This document shows, in pieces, positions 1 through 9,102 of a DNA stretch of 64,000 nt. The stretch's first letter is position 1, and every line of letters begins with the position of its first letter. The stretch is taken from positions 124,001-188,000 of the forward strand of contig DAIDGX010000024.1 in NCBI GenBank assembly GCA_027452165.1. The letters are read 5' to 3'. Source of the DNA: Vulcanimicrobiota bacterium (GTDB taxonomy: Bacteria; Vulcanimicrobiota; Vulcanimicrobiia; Vulcanimicrobiales; Vulcanimicrobiaceae). The position numbers and the translations under genes were made by a program. The notes beneath the pieces were generated by a model. It ran no database searches. It was given only the letters and a program-made list of their open reading frames with translations, and was not told the origin of the DNA.

Positions 1-1
1 G

Positions 2-1072
2 GGCATTCTGATGGCCACCTTCTCCCTCTGCCAGCTGATCTCGGGGCCGCTGTGGGGCAACGCGTCCGATCGGATCGGACGCAAGAAGGTGCTCGTGATC
101 AGCCAGATCGGCGCGACGATCGGATGGGCGATGCTGGCCTTCGCGCACACGATCCAGTGGGTCTTCATCGCGCGCATCGTCGAGGGCATCTCGGGCGGCA
201 ACATCGGCATCACGCAGGCGTACGTCGCCGACGTCGTGGAGCCGAAAGACCGGGCGCGCGCGTTCGGATTCATTGGCGCCACCTTCGCCGCAGGCATGGT
301 CTTCGGGCCGGCGGGCGGCGGGCTGCTCTTCGCCAGGTATGGTTTCGCTGCGCCGTTTCTCGTGGCATCGGGACTGCAATTGCTCACGTTGATCCTCACG
401 CTCGTGCTGCTGCCCGAATCACGCGCGAAGCCGGCTGATGGCGAGGCCAAGGTGGGCCTACGTGAGATGGCAACCACGTTCACGAACGCGCGCTTCTCGC
501 CGCTACTCGCACAGAAATTCGCGCTCTCGCTCGCGCTTTACGCGTGGTACTCGGTGATCGCGCTCTACCTGGCGGGTCAATTGAACTTCGGCGTGGTGCA
601 GACCACGCAGTACTTCTCGGGCTTTGCGCTCGTGAACGTGGCGATTAACGGCATCGGCGTCGGTAAAGCGTCGAAAAAACTCGGCGACCGGGTCATGTCG
701 CTGCTCGGTCTCGCACTCCTTGCGATCGCGTTTGCGTTTACGCCGTTCGTGCATACGGCGCTCACCGTCGCGGTGGTGATGGTGCTCTTCGCGCTCGGCG
801 GCGCGTTCGCGCAAAACGGTATCACCGCGATGATCTCGAACGCGGCGACCGATCGCGAACAGGGCACGGTCCTGGGGGTCAGTTCGTCGCTCGACTCGCT
901 CTCGGGCATCATCGCGCCCCCGATCTCGACAGGGGTGCTCTCGCGATACGGATCCCCGTTTGCGGGGCTTCCCTCGCTCGTCATGTCAGCCGCCGGCCTC
1001 GCTCTCGGCATTCGCAACGCACTCACCCCGAGCGCTCTGAAGACTGAAACCAACCCCGCCGCCTCAAAGTAA
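2..1072 (+). CDS. MFS transporter (DHA1/TetA-like), 5' truncated by window edge
   Basis: Major facilitator superfamily drug/solute:H+ antiporter of the inner membrane. The frame is open to the first bases of the window, so the true start lies upstream and at least the first membrane helix is missing. The first internal ATG is at 11. The loop 2-3 signature GNASDRIGRKK (motif A) appears about 17 residues after that ATG, and many hydrophobic helices follow. The linker PESRAKPADGEAK divides the two six-helix halves. The C-terminus is short and charged. The next gene starts 46 bases downstream. The substrate cannot be predicted. Confidence 0.85.
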   Translation, partial: GILMATFSLCQLISGPLWGNASDRIGRKKVLVISQIGATIGWAMLAFAHTIQWVFIARIVEGISGGNIGITQAYVADVVEPKDRARAFGFIGATFAAGMVFGPAGGGLLFARYGFAAPFLVASGLQLLTLILTLVLLPESRAKPADGEAKVGLREMATTFTNARFSPLLAQKFALSLALYAWYSVIALYLAGQLNFGVVQTTQYFSGFALVNVAINGIGVGKASKKLGDRVMSLLGLALLAIAFAFTPFVHTALTVAVVMVLFALGGAFAQNGITAMISNAATDREQGTVLGVSSSLDSLSGIIAPPISTGVLSRYGSPFAGLPSLVMSAAGLALGIRNALTPSALKTETNPAASK

Positions 1073-1117
1073 AGCTCGTAGTCCGGACAGAACGTCGTCG
1101 CCTCGGAGGATGAGCGC

Positions 1118-1882
1118 ATGAAGACTAAGATTACCGGAACCACGCTCCCCGTGCTCGAGATCGGGCTCGAACCCGGTGATAAGATCGTCGCCGAACCCGG
1201 CGAGTTCTCGTGGATGACCTCGAACGTGCAGTTGAACACCACCGCGATGACTGCGGGTGCGAAGGGACTCTTCGGCGTGATCACGCGCGCGATGTCGGGC
1301 GGCGGAATTTTTATGACGGAGTATACGTCGAACGGCACCGGCTTGATCGCATTCGCCGCCAAAGTCCCGGGGCAAATCGTCCAGGTCGATGTGACGCCGG
1401 GCAAAGAGTACATGATCCATCGCCACGGATTTTTGTGCGCAACGGACGGCGTGCAACTGCAGATGGGCTTCCAGCGCTCGCTCGGTGCGGGCATCTTCGG
1501 CGGCGACGGCTTCATGTTGCAACGGCTGGGCGGCTCGTGCAGCGCATGGGTCGAACTCGGCGGCGAGATCGTCACCTACGATCTGCAACCCGGCGAGACG
1601 ATTCAGGTGCATCCCGGTCACATCGGGATGTTCGAGGCGACCGTCAACTTCGACATCACCTTCATGAAAGGGATGATGAACGCCATCTTCGGCGGTGACG
1701 GGCTCTTCATCGCGCGCTTGACCGGTCCCGGAAAGGTATGGCTGCAAACGCTTACCATGCCGAATCTCGCGGGCGCGCTCGCGCCGTATCTCGGCGGCGG
1801 GCAGATGCAGCAGACCGCGCAGGCGGGCGTTGCCGGCGGCATCGCGGGCGCCGTGCTGCGCGATATGTTCGGCGGCAGATAG
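1118..1882 (+). CDS. AIM24 / TIGR00266 family protein
   Basis: A 254-residue soluble beta-rich protein of the AIM24 (TIGR00266) family. No signal peptide is visible. The sequence has the family's repeated glycine-rich beta pattern, with phrases such as LEPGDKIVAEPGEFSWM near the N-terminus and LQPGETIQVHPGHIGMF around residue 150. It ends in a Gly/Ala-rich tail, as many members do. A clear ribosome binding site (GGAGGA) precedes the ATG by 7 bases. The mitochondrial member helps organise inner-membrane complexes; the bacterial role is not established. The gene converges on ku with only 12 bases between the stop codons. Confidence 0.85.
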   Translation: MKTKITGTTLPVLEIGLEPGDKIVAEPGEFSWMTSNVQLNTTAMTAGAKGLFGVITRAMSGGGIFMTEYTSNGTGLIAFAAKVPGQIVQVDVTPGKEYMIHRHGFLCATDGVQLQMGFQRSLGAGIFGGDGFMLQRLGGSCSAWVELGGEIVTYDLQPGETIQVHPGHIGMFEATVNFDITFMKGMMNAIFGGDGLFIARLTGPGKVWLQTLTMPNLAGALAPYLGGGQMQQTAQAGVAGGIAGAVLRDMFGGR

Positions 1883-1894
1883 CGTACGGGCGCG

Positions 1895-2758
1895 TTACGC
1901 CGCGGATTTTTTGCGCCGCGTCGTCGCGCTCTTCTTCTCGGACTTCTCTTGAGAAGCGGTGCGCCCGTTCGCGGCGCGCCGCTTCTTGCTCTCTTCGAGC
2001 GATTGCGCGAGGACGTCCATCAAGTTCACCACCTTCGAACGCGGCGTCGCCGGTTTCTTCGCCTTTGGAAGTTCCTTGCCGTGTGCGCGCGCTTCGATCA
2101 TCGCCATCAATTCGTCGTGGTAACGATTGGTGAACTTCTCCGGTTCGAACGCATCGACGCTCATGGTATCGATCAGCATCTTTGCCATCTTCATCTCGGC
2201 TTCGGGAAGTGCATCGTTGCCGGGAAGATCGAGCGACGACTGCTCGACGATTTCGTTTGCCCAATGCATCAACTCGAGCACGAGCGCATCGCCGCTCGGC
2301 TTCACCGCGGCAATGTACTCCTTGGTACGAATCACCACACGTGCGATCGCAACCTTGTTCGCGTCATTCAACGCCGAACGCAAGAGCGCGTAGGCGTGGC
2401 GCCCCTGTTTGCTCGGCTCGAGATAGTATGGCTTATCGAAGAGCATCGGATCGATCCGGTCCAGATCGACGAACTCGAGGATATCGACCGACTGCGTGGC
2501 GACCGGATTGACTTTTTTGAAGTCCTCGTCGGTCAACACCACGTACTGGCCCTTCTCGTACTCGTAGCCCTTCACGATCTCGTCCCAGGGAACGGGCTGG
2601 CCGTCAACCGAGCAGACGCGCTCGTATTTGATGCGCCCTTCATCTTTTGCGTGCAGCATGTTAAACGAAAGTTCGTTCGTCCGTACAGCGGTGAAGAGTT
2701 TCACCGGAATCGTCACGAGGCCGAAGTTGATTGCACCTGACCAGATTGCTTGCGCCAT
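1895..2758 (-). CDS. ku: Ku, non-homologous end-joining DNA-binding protein
   Basis: A bacterial Ku homodimer that binds DNA double-strand ends and recruits LigD. At 287 residues it has the usual length. It opens with the family signature AIWSGAINFGLVTIPVK. The central beta-barrel/bridge region includes YYLEPSKQGRHAYALLRSAL. The last 35 residues are rich in Lys and Arg (KKRR, SEKK, TRRKK), an extension that in other bacterial Ku proteins contributes DNA binding or threading. It is the last gene of the NHEJ cassette, 78 bases after the LigD polymerase stop, and a hairpin lies in that gap. Confidence 0.96.
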   Translation of the reverse strand: MAQAIWSGAINFGLVTIPVKLFTAVRTNELSFNMLHAKDEGRIKYERVCSVDGQPVPWDEIVKGYEYEKGQYVVLTDEDFKKVNPVATQSVDILEFVDLDRIDPMLFDKPYYLEPSKQGRHAYALLRSALNDANKVAIARVVIRTKEYIAAVKPSGDALVLELMHWANEIVEQSSLDLPGNDALPEAEMKMAKMLIDTMSVDAFEPEKFTNRYHDELMAMIEARAHGKELPKAKKPATPRSKVVNLMDVLAQSLEESKKRRAANGRTASQEKSEKKSATTRRKKSAA

Positions 2759-2831
2759 AGCATGGGTAGTGTACCCGAGTTCACCCGCACGTGCACCGGA
2801 TTACCCTATTTCGTGAACGCCCGCACCGTCG

Positions 2832-2851
2832 GACCACTAGATATAGTGGTC
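2832..2851. repeat. Perfect inverted repeat over the end of the LigD polymerase gene
   Basis: GACCACTA (2832-2839) and TAGTGGTC (2844-2851) form a perfect 8-bp stem with a 4-base loop. The stop codon of the minus-strand polymerase gene (2837-2839) lies in one arm. No T-run follows in either direction, so it is not a classical intrinsic terminator. It could slow RNA polymerase, stabilise the mRNA end, or set the ratio of LigD polymerase to Ku. Confidence 0.4.
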
Positions 2852-3769
2852 GAGGCGTTGCTTCACCCACGCGCGTCCGGCAAAGCGATCGCCGTCGCGC
2901 GCGAGCCGCGCAAGCGCCGTCCGCAGATTATGCTCGACGAACACCTCGGCCGGTAAGCCGCTGCGCTTGCGCGCGTAGCGTTCTACCTCCGGCCAGTCGA
3001 GCGGCATCGAGACCGGCGCGCCGTCGCGCGCGCGCAGCGAGTACGGGGCCACAATCGTCTTACCCCGTCCTACTTGCACGAAATCGAGATAGACCGCATC
3101 GCCATTGCGCTTGGCGAGCGCGCGTTCGATGGTGACGCGTTGCGGCTCGTCGGCCGCGAGCCGGCGGGCGACGGCCTCGGCAAAGAGCTTCGCCTGCTCG
3201 AAGGTATGGCCGGGCGCGAGCGGCACGAGCACGTGCAACCCCATCCCGCCCGACGTCTTCACGAGCGCCGCGAGGCCGATCGCGGAAAGCACGTCGCGCA
3301 TCGCAAGCGCTACCTGCGCAAGCGTTTTCACCGTACACGTCTCGCCGGGATCGAGATCAAAGAAAACGTAGTCCGGGTGTTCGATCGTCTGGGCGCGCGA
3401 GGTCCAGACGTGCAAAACAAGCGCCGCGAGGTTGGCCACGTACACGAGCGATGCCTCGTCGCGACACACCAGATAGGTGGTCCGCGCGCGAGCGCCTTCG
3501 GGGCTTGCGAGCGTGACGCGCTCCACCCATTCCGGCACACCTTTCGGCAGATGTTTCTCGAAGAACGATGCCACGTCGATGCCGTCGGGGAAGCGCTGCA
3601 GCGTCAGCGGCCGGTCGCGCAGATGCGTGAGGAGATACGGCGCTACCGCTTGGTAATACGCGATCACGTCGCGTTTGGTATACCCGTCGCGCGGATAGAG
3701 TACTTTATCGAGATTCGAGAGCGAGAGCGTGCGGCGCCCCACTCGCACCTCGGTGCGTTCGGTGCTCAT
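2837..3769 (-). CDS. LigD-type NHEJ polymerase/primase domain protein (stand-alone)
   Basis: A primase-polymerase (AEP superfamily) that fills and trims ends during bacterial NHEJ. This is the LigD POL domain as a separate protein of about 310 residues. Family features include LSNLDKVLYPRDGYTKRDVIAYY near the N-terminus, the metal-binding acidic motif FFDLDPGE in the middle, and GGMGLHVLVPL carrying the conserved His. I place the start at the ATG at 3769 rather than the in-frame ATG at 3799, because the 3769 ATG overlaps the upstream PE-ligase stop as ATGA. In many bacteria POL is fused to the ligase; here the two are separate cistrons of one operon. Confidence 0.92.
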   Translation of the reverse strand: MSTERTEVRVGRRTLSLSNLDKVLYPRDGYTKRDVIAYYQAVAPYLLTHLRDRPLTLQRFPDGIDVASFFEKHLPKGVPEWVERVTLASPEGARARTTYLVCRDEASLVYVANLAALVLHVWTSRAQTIEHPDYVFFDLDPGETCTVKTLAQVALAMRDVLSAIGLAALVKTSGGMGLHVLVPLAPGHTFEQAKLFAEAVARRLAADEPQRVTIERALAKRNGDAVYLDFVQVGRGKTIVAPYSLRARDGAPVSMPLDWPEVERYARKRSGLPAEVFVEHNLRTALARLARDGDRFAGRAWVKQRLDHYI

Positions 3770-5340
3770 GTGCCGCCGTGAACCGGCAACTCCAGACACA
3801 CGTCCTTTGCATCCTTATCGATGCGAATGCCGAGAAACGCGGGCTGCCGCAACAACCTATCGCGCGTCCACTCGGCAAAGCGCACCTCGACGACGAGTCG
3901 CGGCTTCACCCAATGCGCCTGCGCGTTGGCCTCGACCTCATCGGCAAACGGCGACGTTACGCGCGCTAAAGGCTTCAAATGCGCCACGATCTCTTCGATG
4001 CGTTTGGCCGAGAAGCCGGTGCCGACATGCCCGACGTAGCGCAGCTTTCCAGCCTCGTACGCACCGAGCAGCAAGGAACCGAATCCCTTGCGACTGCCGC
4101 GCGGATCGGTCCAACCGCCGATGACGAACTCTTGCTCCTGGTGCGCCTTGATCTTCACCCAGTCGCGCGTGCGACGCGCGACGTAGGCTGAGGTGCGCTT
4201 CTTGCCGACGATCCCTTCGCAATGCCGTTTGCGCGCCTGCGCGAAGAGCGCGACGCCCTTACCTACGACATGCTTGGAATAGAGCACGAGCGTGTCGTCA
4301 CGGATGATGCGCTCGAGCAACTCCTTGCGTTCTTCGAGCGGTGTCGCACGCAGATCGCGCCCGTTTGCGTAGAGCAAATCAAACGCGACGTACGTTAGCG
4401 CGTAACCGCGCTCGCGGCACTCCTGCAGACGTTGAAAGTCGGAGCGTCCGTGCGCGTCGAGCACCACGATCTCACCATCGACCACGATCGGCATCGAGAC
4501 GAACGCATGCGCCAAATCTGCGAGATCGGGGAATTGCCGCAAGAGATCGAGCCCGTTGCGCGAGACAAGGGCGAGCTTTCCATGCGCGTCCACCGTGCAG
4601 ACGGCACGATAGCCGTCCCATTTGATTTCGAAGAGCCACGCCGAATCGTCGAACGGCGCGTCGATCAGCGTCGCGAGTTCGACACCGGGCTGCTTCGGCA
4701 GCGGATCGGCAGCTCGGGCGGCGTGACGGGCACGCGACGCTTTGGGTTTGGAATTCCACACCTTGGGCGAACGCTCGGCTTTGATGTCGGCAAGCGTCTT
4801 TCCCGACTTCGCAGATTCCGGATGCTCGGCTGGATCCCACGCGTCCTCTTCGTACGCATCGTGATCCTTCAGCAGCAGCCACGGATCGCCGCGTTCGCCT
4901 GGGCGCGGCTTGATCCGCACGAGCGTGAAGAGCCCGCGCAGCTTCTTGCCGTGCATCACGAACTTGATCTTGCCGTGCGCGATCTCGTGAGCGGGATCGC
5001 TGCCTTCGGCGAGTTCGTACCAGCCCTCGTCCCACACGATCACCTCGCCCGCCCCGTACTGCCCCGTGGGAATGACGCCCTCAAACGTGCGATAGGCCAT
5101 CGGGTGATCTTCGACGTGCATCGCGAGGCGGCGATCTCCGGCGACGAGCGTTGGGCCCTTCGGAATCGCCCACGAGGCGAGCACCCCGTCGGCTTCGAGG
5201 CGAAAGTCGTAGTGCAAACGCGTTGCGTGGTGCATCTGCACGACGAAGCGCAGGCGCGTGCCCCGCTTCTCGCGGCGGCCACGCGGTTCGGGCGTGACCG
5301 CGAAGTCACGCTTCTTGACGTACTCGGCTAGCGGGCCCAC
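3766..5340 (-). CDS. ligD: LigD: phosphoesterase (PE) plus ATP-dependent DNA ligase
   Basis: ATP-dependent DNA ligase for non-homologous end joining, 524 residues. Residues about 1-195 are the 3'-phosphoesterase domain, with the histidine-bearing signature HHATRLHYDFRLE and HVEDHP further on. Residues about 215-524 are the ligase: the catalytic lysine lies in EIKWDGYR (Lys about 240), followed by an OB-fold region and a KPRLVVEVRF-like C-terminus. The polymerase domain found in Mycobacterium or Pseudomonas LigD is absent and is encoded by the next cistron, overlapping by four bases. The order PE-LIG, POL, Ku on one strand makes a complete NHEJ set. Confidence 0.95.
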   Translation of the reverse strand: MGPLAEYVKKRDFAVTPEPRGRREKRGTRLRFVVQMHHATRLHYDFRLEADGVLASWAIPKGPTLVAGDRRLAMHVEDHPMAYRTFEGVIPTGQYGAGEVIVWDEGWYELAEGSDPAHEIAHGKIKFVMHGKKLRGLFTLVRIKPRPGERGDPWLLLKDHDAYEEDAWDPAEHPESAKSGKTLADIKAERSPKVWNSKPKASRARHAARAADPLPKQPGVELATLIDAPFDDSAWLFEIKWDGYRAVCTVDAHGKLALVSRNGLDLLRQFPDLADLAHAFVSMPIVVDGEIVVLDAHGRSDFQRLQECRERGYALTYVAFDLLYANGRDLRATPLEERKELLERIIRDDTLVLYSKHVVGKGVALFAQARKRHCEGIVGKKRTSAYVARRTRDWVKIKAHQEQEFVIGGWTDPRGSRKGFGSLLLGAYEAGKLRYVGHVGTGFSAKRIEEIVAHLKPLARVTSPFADEVEANAQAHWVKPRLVVEVRFAEWTRDRLLRQPAFLGIRIDKDAKDVCLELPVHGGT

Positions 5341-5456
5341 GGATGCTGGGCGACGAGCGCGATCGCCGCCGCGATGACGATGATTGCCGCCATGCCGATG
5401 CTCGCGGCCCGTACGCCCGCTCGATGATTGACGATCACCGGCTCTTCATCGCTCAT
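5328..5456 (-). CDS. Small single-pass membrane protein upstream of ligD
   Basis: A 42-residue ORF beginning MSDEEPVIVNHRAG. It carries one strongly hydrophobic segment (AAIIVIAAAIALVA) before a short basic tail, so it is probably a one-helix inner-membrane protein. Its stop lies 13 bases inside the ligD ORF, consistent with translational coupling. No strong Shine-Dalgarno is seen before the ATG, and no family is recognised. It may be a real small gene or a chance frame; the membrane segment and the overlap favour real. Confidence 0.35.
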   Translation of the reverse strand: MSDEEPVIVNHRAGVRAASIGMAAIIVIAAAIALVAQHPWAR

Positions 5457-5508
5457 TCCGTGTGCTTCGCGCGCAAGCACCGGAGCCCCCGCGCGCGAAT
5501 CCCTCGGA

Positions 5509-5793
5509 ATGCTCTGGAGCATCGGCGGCCTGATCACCTCGCTCGCAATAGCGGTCCTCGCGGCCGCGCGTTCTCGCTCGGCGGGAGGCTACTACGACGC
5601 TGACGTGTACGGCATGACACCGCGCACGCATCGCAGCTATGCGGCAATCGCGCTGGCCTTTGCGGCGCTCTTCGCGCTGACGCTCGCCGTGCGTTCTTCG
5701 AGTCTGCGCTTCTGGGTGCTCGCATCCGCGGCGCTCTTCGACCTGTTCTACCTCACGTCATATCTACGGGGAGCGCACGAATCCGATGAATGA
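5509..5793 (+). CDS. Small hypothetical integral membrane protein
   Basis: About 94 residues with three predicted hydrophobic segments: near residues 4-20, 42-60 and 67-83. I chose the ATG at 5509 because an upstream in-frame ATG (5428) adds a Ser/Ala-rich stretch without membrane character and overlaps the opposite-strand small ORF. The stop overlaps the next gene by eight bases, so the two are probably co-translated. No family is recognised. Its job may be linked to the DUF255 protein that follows. Confidence 0.55.
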   Translation: MLWSIGGLITSLAIAVLAAARSRSAGGYYDADVYGMTPRTHRSYAAIALAFAALFALTLAVRSSSLRFWVLASAALFDLFYLTSYLRGAHESDE

Positions 5794-7471
5794 GATTGCC
5801 TGGATGGCGTGGGGCGAGGACGCGTTCGCGCGTGCGCGCGCAGAAGACAAGCCGATACTCCTCTCGATCTCGGCCGTGTGGTGTCATTGGTGTCACGTCA
5901 TGGATCGCACCACGTATGCCGATCCCGGCGTGATCGAGGCGGTGAACGCGCGATACGTTCCCGTGCGCGTCGATAACGACGAACGCCCCGACATCAACGC
6001 ACGCTACAACATGGGCGGCTGGCCGACGACCGCGTTTCTTACGCCGGACGGCATAACGCTGACCGGCGCCACCTATCTTCCGGCGGCGCAAATGCATAGC
6101 GCACTCGATGACATCGCGCGGTTCTACGCCGAAAAGAAAGGCGAGATTGCCGAACGCGCAACGGAATTGCTAGCCTCGAAGCGTACCTACGCGCCGAGTG
6201 CGCCGCAGGCGTTGCGTCCCGAGCTCGTCGATAGCGTCACCTCCTCCATAAACGGCAGCTACGACGAAGAGTTCGGCGGGTTTGGCGACGCGCCGAAGTT
6301 TCCGCAACCCGAGGCGCTCGAGTTTCTGCTCGCGGAGTGGCGCGTGCGCAAGGATCCGAAACTGCACGAGATGGTCGCCCGCACGATGCGCGAGATGGCA
6401 AGCGGCGGCATGTACGATCGCGTCGAGGGCGGATTCTTCCGTTACTCCACGACACGCGATTGGAGCGTGCCGCACTTCGAGAAGATGAGCGAAGATCACG
6501 CCGGTTTACTGCGCGTCCTGGCACAACTGCTGCTGTGGTCGCCGAGCGAGGATCTGCAAGCGACCACGCGCTCTGCGCTCGGCTACGTGCGAACCGTGCT
6601 ACGCGATCCGCAGAGCGGTCTCTTCGCCGGCAGCCAGGACGCCGACGAGGCCTACTTCGCCCTGCCGCTCGACGAACGCGTGCAGCGCGAAGCACCGTTT
6701 GTGGACCGGCGCGCGTATACGAACTGGACGAGCGCGCTTGCGGGTGCGTTTGCATGGGCCTCGGTCGCGCTCGGCGAGGCCGAACTCGCGCGCGAGGCGA
6801 TGCAGGCACTGGATGTGCTCCACGAACGCGTTCGTGACGAACAGGGCTTGCTCTACCACGTCACACCGCCCGGCGAGGCGCCACGCGTGCGCGGCTTGCT
6901 CACCGACCAATGCGCCTATCTGCGCGCGCTGCTCGATGCCCACGAGATCGCGGGGGAGGCACGCTTTCTGGAACGCGCCCGCGCCCACGCCGATCTCGTT
7001 CTCGAGCGCTTCGGAGCCGAAGACCGGGGCTTTTACGATCATGCAGCCACCGAGGCGCGCATCGGGCGCCTCGCGATGCCCGATCGCCCGATCGTCGAGA
7101 ACGGGCTCCTGGCCGAGAGTCTGCTGCGGTTGACGACGATGACGGGGGAGCCACGCTATCGCGCCTCGGCGGAACGCACGCTAGCGCTCTTCGCCTCCAC
7201 CCACGCGAACGCCGGACCCTTTGCCGCCACCTATGCCCGCGCGCTACGCCGCTATCTGCTGCCCACACCGGCCATCCGCGTCGTCGGCGCCCTGGAGGCC
7301 ACGGGGGCGCTCCGCGCCGCGGCACGACGCCTTCCCGACCCTTTTACGACCGTGGTCAGCGAACCCGGCGTATCCGCCGCCGCCTACCTCTGCATCGGCA
7401 CCGTCTGCGCAGCGCCAGTCGGCTCCGCGGACGACTTGCGAGCCGCTTTCGACGCCATGATTCCGGCCTGA
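5786..7471 (+). CDS. DUF255 thioredoxin-domain protein (YyaL/SPATA20 family)
   Basis: A 561-residue cytoplasmic protein. Residues about 1-150 form a thioredoxin-like (DUF255) domain with the redox motif WCHWCHVM and the GGWPTTAFLTPDG strand-loop typical of this family. The rest is an alpha/alpha-barrel of six-hairpin glycosidase type, with phrases such as GGMYDRVEGGFFRYSTT and the HFEKM signature. Family members are often 650-700 residues, so this one is somewhat short in the C-terminal part. A GGGGAG sequence sits about 10 bases before the ATG at 5786. The biochemical activity of bacterial members is not established; a redox or sugar-linked role is guessed from the folds. Confidence 0.88.
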   Translation: MNEIAWMAWGEDAFARARAEDKPILLSISAVWCHWCHVMDRTTYADPGVIEAVNARYVPVRVDNDERPDINARYNMGGWPTTAFLTPDGITLTGATYLPAAQMHSALDDIARFYAEKKGEIAERATELLASKRTYAPSAPQALRPELVDSVTSSINGSYDEEFGGFGDAPKFPQPEALEFLLAEWRVRKDPKLHEMVARTMREMASGGMYDRVEGGFFRYSTTRDWSVPHFEKMSEDHAGLLRVLAQLLLWSPSEDLQATTRSALGYVRTVLRDPQSGLFAGSQDADEAYFALPLDERVQREAPFVDRRAYTNWTSALAGAFAWASVALGEAELAREAMQALDVLHERVRDEQGLLYHVTPPGEAPRVRGLLTDQCAYLRALLDAHEIAGEARFLERARAHADLVLERFGAEDRGFYDHAATEARIGRLAMPDRPIVENGLLAESLLRLTTMTGEPRYRASAERTLALFASTHANAGPFAATYARALRRYLLPTPAIRVVGALEATGALRAAARRLPDPFTTVVSEPGVSAAAYLCIGTVCAAPVGSADDLRAAFDAMIPA

Positions 7472-7519
7472 AACACCGGGCCGCGTACCGCGTATGGAGG
7501 GTGGAGGAGCTTGCAGATC

Positions 7520-7945
7520 ATGACACCCTATGCCGAGTCGTTGCTCGCCTACATTCGCCCCGAGAGTCAGGGCGCGTTCGCATACGAATACCGCCGCTAC
7601 GCCAAGGATCCGGCGCTCGCGCAGATCTTGACGATCGTGCTTGGGATCGTGGGCGGCGAGGCCTATTACATGGGCAATTGGAAGCGCGGGGTGCTCATGT
7701 CGCTCGCGATCTTCACCGGTATCGGGCTCTTCGTCACGGTGCCGCTCTGGATCGTGCGTTGCTTCACGATCGCGGGCGACTGCGAGAATTACAACGATTA
7801 CCTCGCATACTCGCTCGCCTATCGCTATATCGGCGGCACGATGCCCGCACCCGAACCGCCGCAGACCGCACCGGGCGCTTCAAGTGCCGGGATGGGCGCG
7901 CGCCCGACGATCGGCGGCCTGCCGATGCGCATGCAGCGTACCTAA
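7520..7945 (+). CDS. TM2-domain-like membrane protein
   Basis: About 141 residues. After a soluble N-terminal helix, residues about 35-95 hold two membrane segments separated by a short turn containing MGNWKRG. This GG-YY-GxxxxG pattern is typical of TM2 domains. A Pro/Ala-rich cytoplasmic tail follows. The ATG at 7520 is preferred over the in-frame TTG at 7511 because GGAGGAG lies about 11 bases upstream of the ATG but only 3 bases from the TTG. The gene ends 11 bases from the convergent stop at 7957. Its function is unknown. Confidence 0.7.
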   Translation: MTPYAESLLAYIRPESQGAFAYEYRRYAKDPALAQILTIVLGIVGGEAYYMGNWKRGVLMSLAIFTGIGLFVTVPLWIVRCFTIAGDCENYNDYLAYSLAYRYIGGTMPAPEPPQTAPGASSAGMGARPTIGGLPMRMQRT

Positions 7946-7956
7946 CCGCGAACGTC

Positions 7957-9099
7957 TTACGAGCCGGCGCGCACGAACGCGTTCCAGTACCAACAGCCCC
8001 AAAGGCCAACCGCGATCGAGTACGCGATTAGCACGTAGCCAAAGCGTGGCATCTTCTCGCGCACGGCAAAGGCCATGAGCGCGATGAGAAACGGCTCGAA
8101 ATCGAGCGCGTGACGCATGCCGAACTGCGCGAAGCCGTTCACGTAGTAGATAAAATTCGGACCAGCGGCGAGCAGCGTCGCCACGGCGAGCGGCAGCACC
8201 CAGTTGAGCGGTTTGCGCGCAAGGAGCGCGAGGATGAGCCCGGGCGAGGTCCAGGTGAGCGCAACGCCGGAGAGCGAGGGCTGCAGCCACGGATAGACCG
8301 GCAATCGCTGCACGCCTTGAACGAAGAACGACCACAGCTCGTAGGGGAAGTAGCTCAGCCGGAACGGCGATCCGGTCGGCATACCGGCGGGATCCTGGTG
8401 GTACCAGGCCGTGTAGCCGATATCGTACCAAACACCCCAGCGCGCCTCGTTGTACCACACCCAAAACGCTGCGAATGGAACGAGCATCGCGGCAAACGAC
8501 GCGAGTTCGCGGCGCGACGGACGCAGCATCCAGGCATAGACCGGCACGGCGAGCACGAGACCGAAGCGCGAGAGCAGCGCACAACATGCGTAGAGCGCAA
8601 CGAGCCAGCCACGTTTCCCTCCGGCCAGCTCCGCGAGCGCGAGCATCGTGAACGCGACCGCGCTCACATGCGCGAGAAACCAGACGTCGCCGAGCATCGC
8701 CGCCCACAATAGATCGGTTCCGGCGAGCGCGAACGCGCAGATCCACGCATTCGTCGTGCGCGTGAGCCCGATGCGTTCGCCAAACTCGTAGGTCGCGCCG
8801 ATCGCAATCGCCCCGAGCAGCACCGCGAGCAATGTTTGGTTGACCGTTCCAAAAATGGCAACCACCGGAACGAGCAAGATCGCCGGCAGCGGCGCCTCGA
8901 TGATATAGTACGCGCCGTGGTAGGGCAGCGCGTCGATATAGGCGCCGGGCCAGTCGATTGCGGTATGCCCGTGTACGAACGCCTGCGCGAGCAGTACGTA
9001 ATTATTGTATGGTGAACTGCGCCCGTGCGCGACGATCAGGATGATCGCAAATGCGATCGCTCCGGCGATCCACGACGGCCGTACTTTCAACGTGCGCAT
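7957..9099 (-). CDS. Polytopic membrane protein, GT39/PMT-like glycosyltransferase
   Basis: 380 residues with about ten hydrophobic segments. The first periplasmic loop contains SSPYNNYVLLAQAFVHGHTAIDWPG and is followed by ...EAPLPAILL, a layout seen in lipid-linked-sugar-dependent GT-C (PMT/ArnT-like) glycosyltransferases. The Asp usually found in that loop is present (IDWPGAYID). It is the third gene of the alaS transcription unit, three bases after the stop of the secreted protein at 9103. The substrate cannot be inferred. A polytopic protein without catalytic function remains possible. Confidence 0.6.
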   Translation of the reverse strand: MRTLKVRPSWIAGAIAFAIILIVAHGRSSPYNNYVLLAQAFVHGHTAIDWPGAYIDALPYHGAYYIIEAPLPAILLVPVVAIFGTVNQTLLAVLLGAIAIGATYEFGERIGLTRTTNAWICAFALAGTDLLWAAMLGDVWFLAHVSAVAFTMLALAELAGGKRGWLVALYACCALLSRFGLVLAVPVYAWMLRPSRRELASFAAMLVPFAAFWVWYNEARWGVWYDIGYTAWYHQDPAGMPTGSPFRLSYFPYELWSFFVQGVQRLPVYPWLQPSLSGVALTWTSPGLILALLARKPLNWVLPLAVATLLAAGPNFIYYVNGFAQFGMRHALDFEPFLIALMAFAVREKMPRFGYVLIAYSIAVGLWGCWYWNAFVRAGS

Positions 9100-9102
9100 T
9101 CG

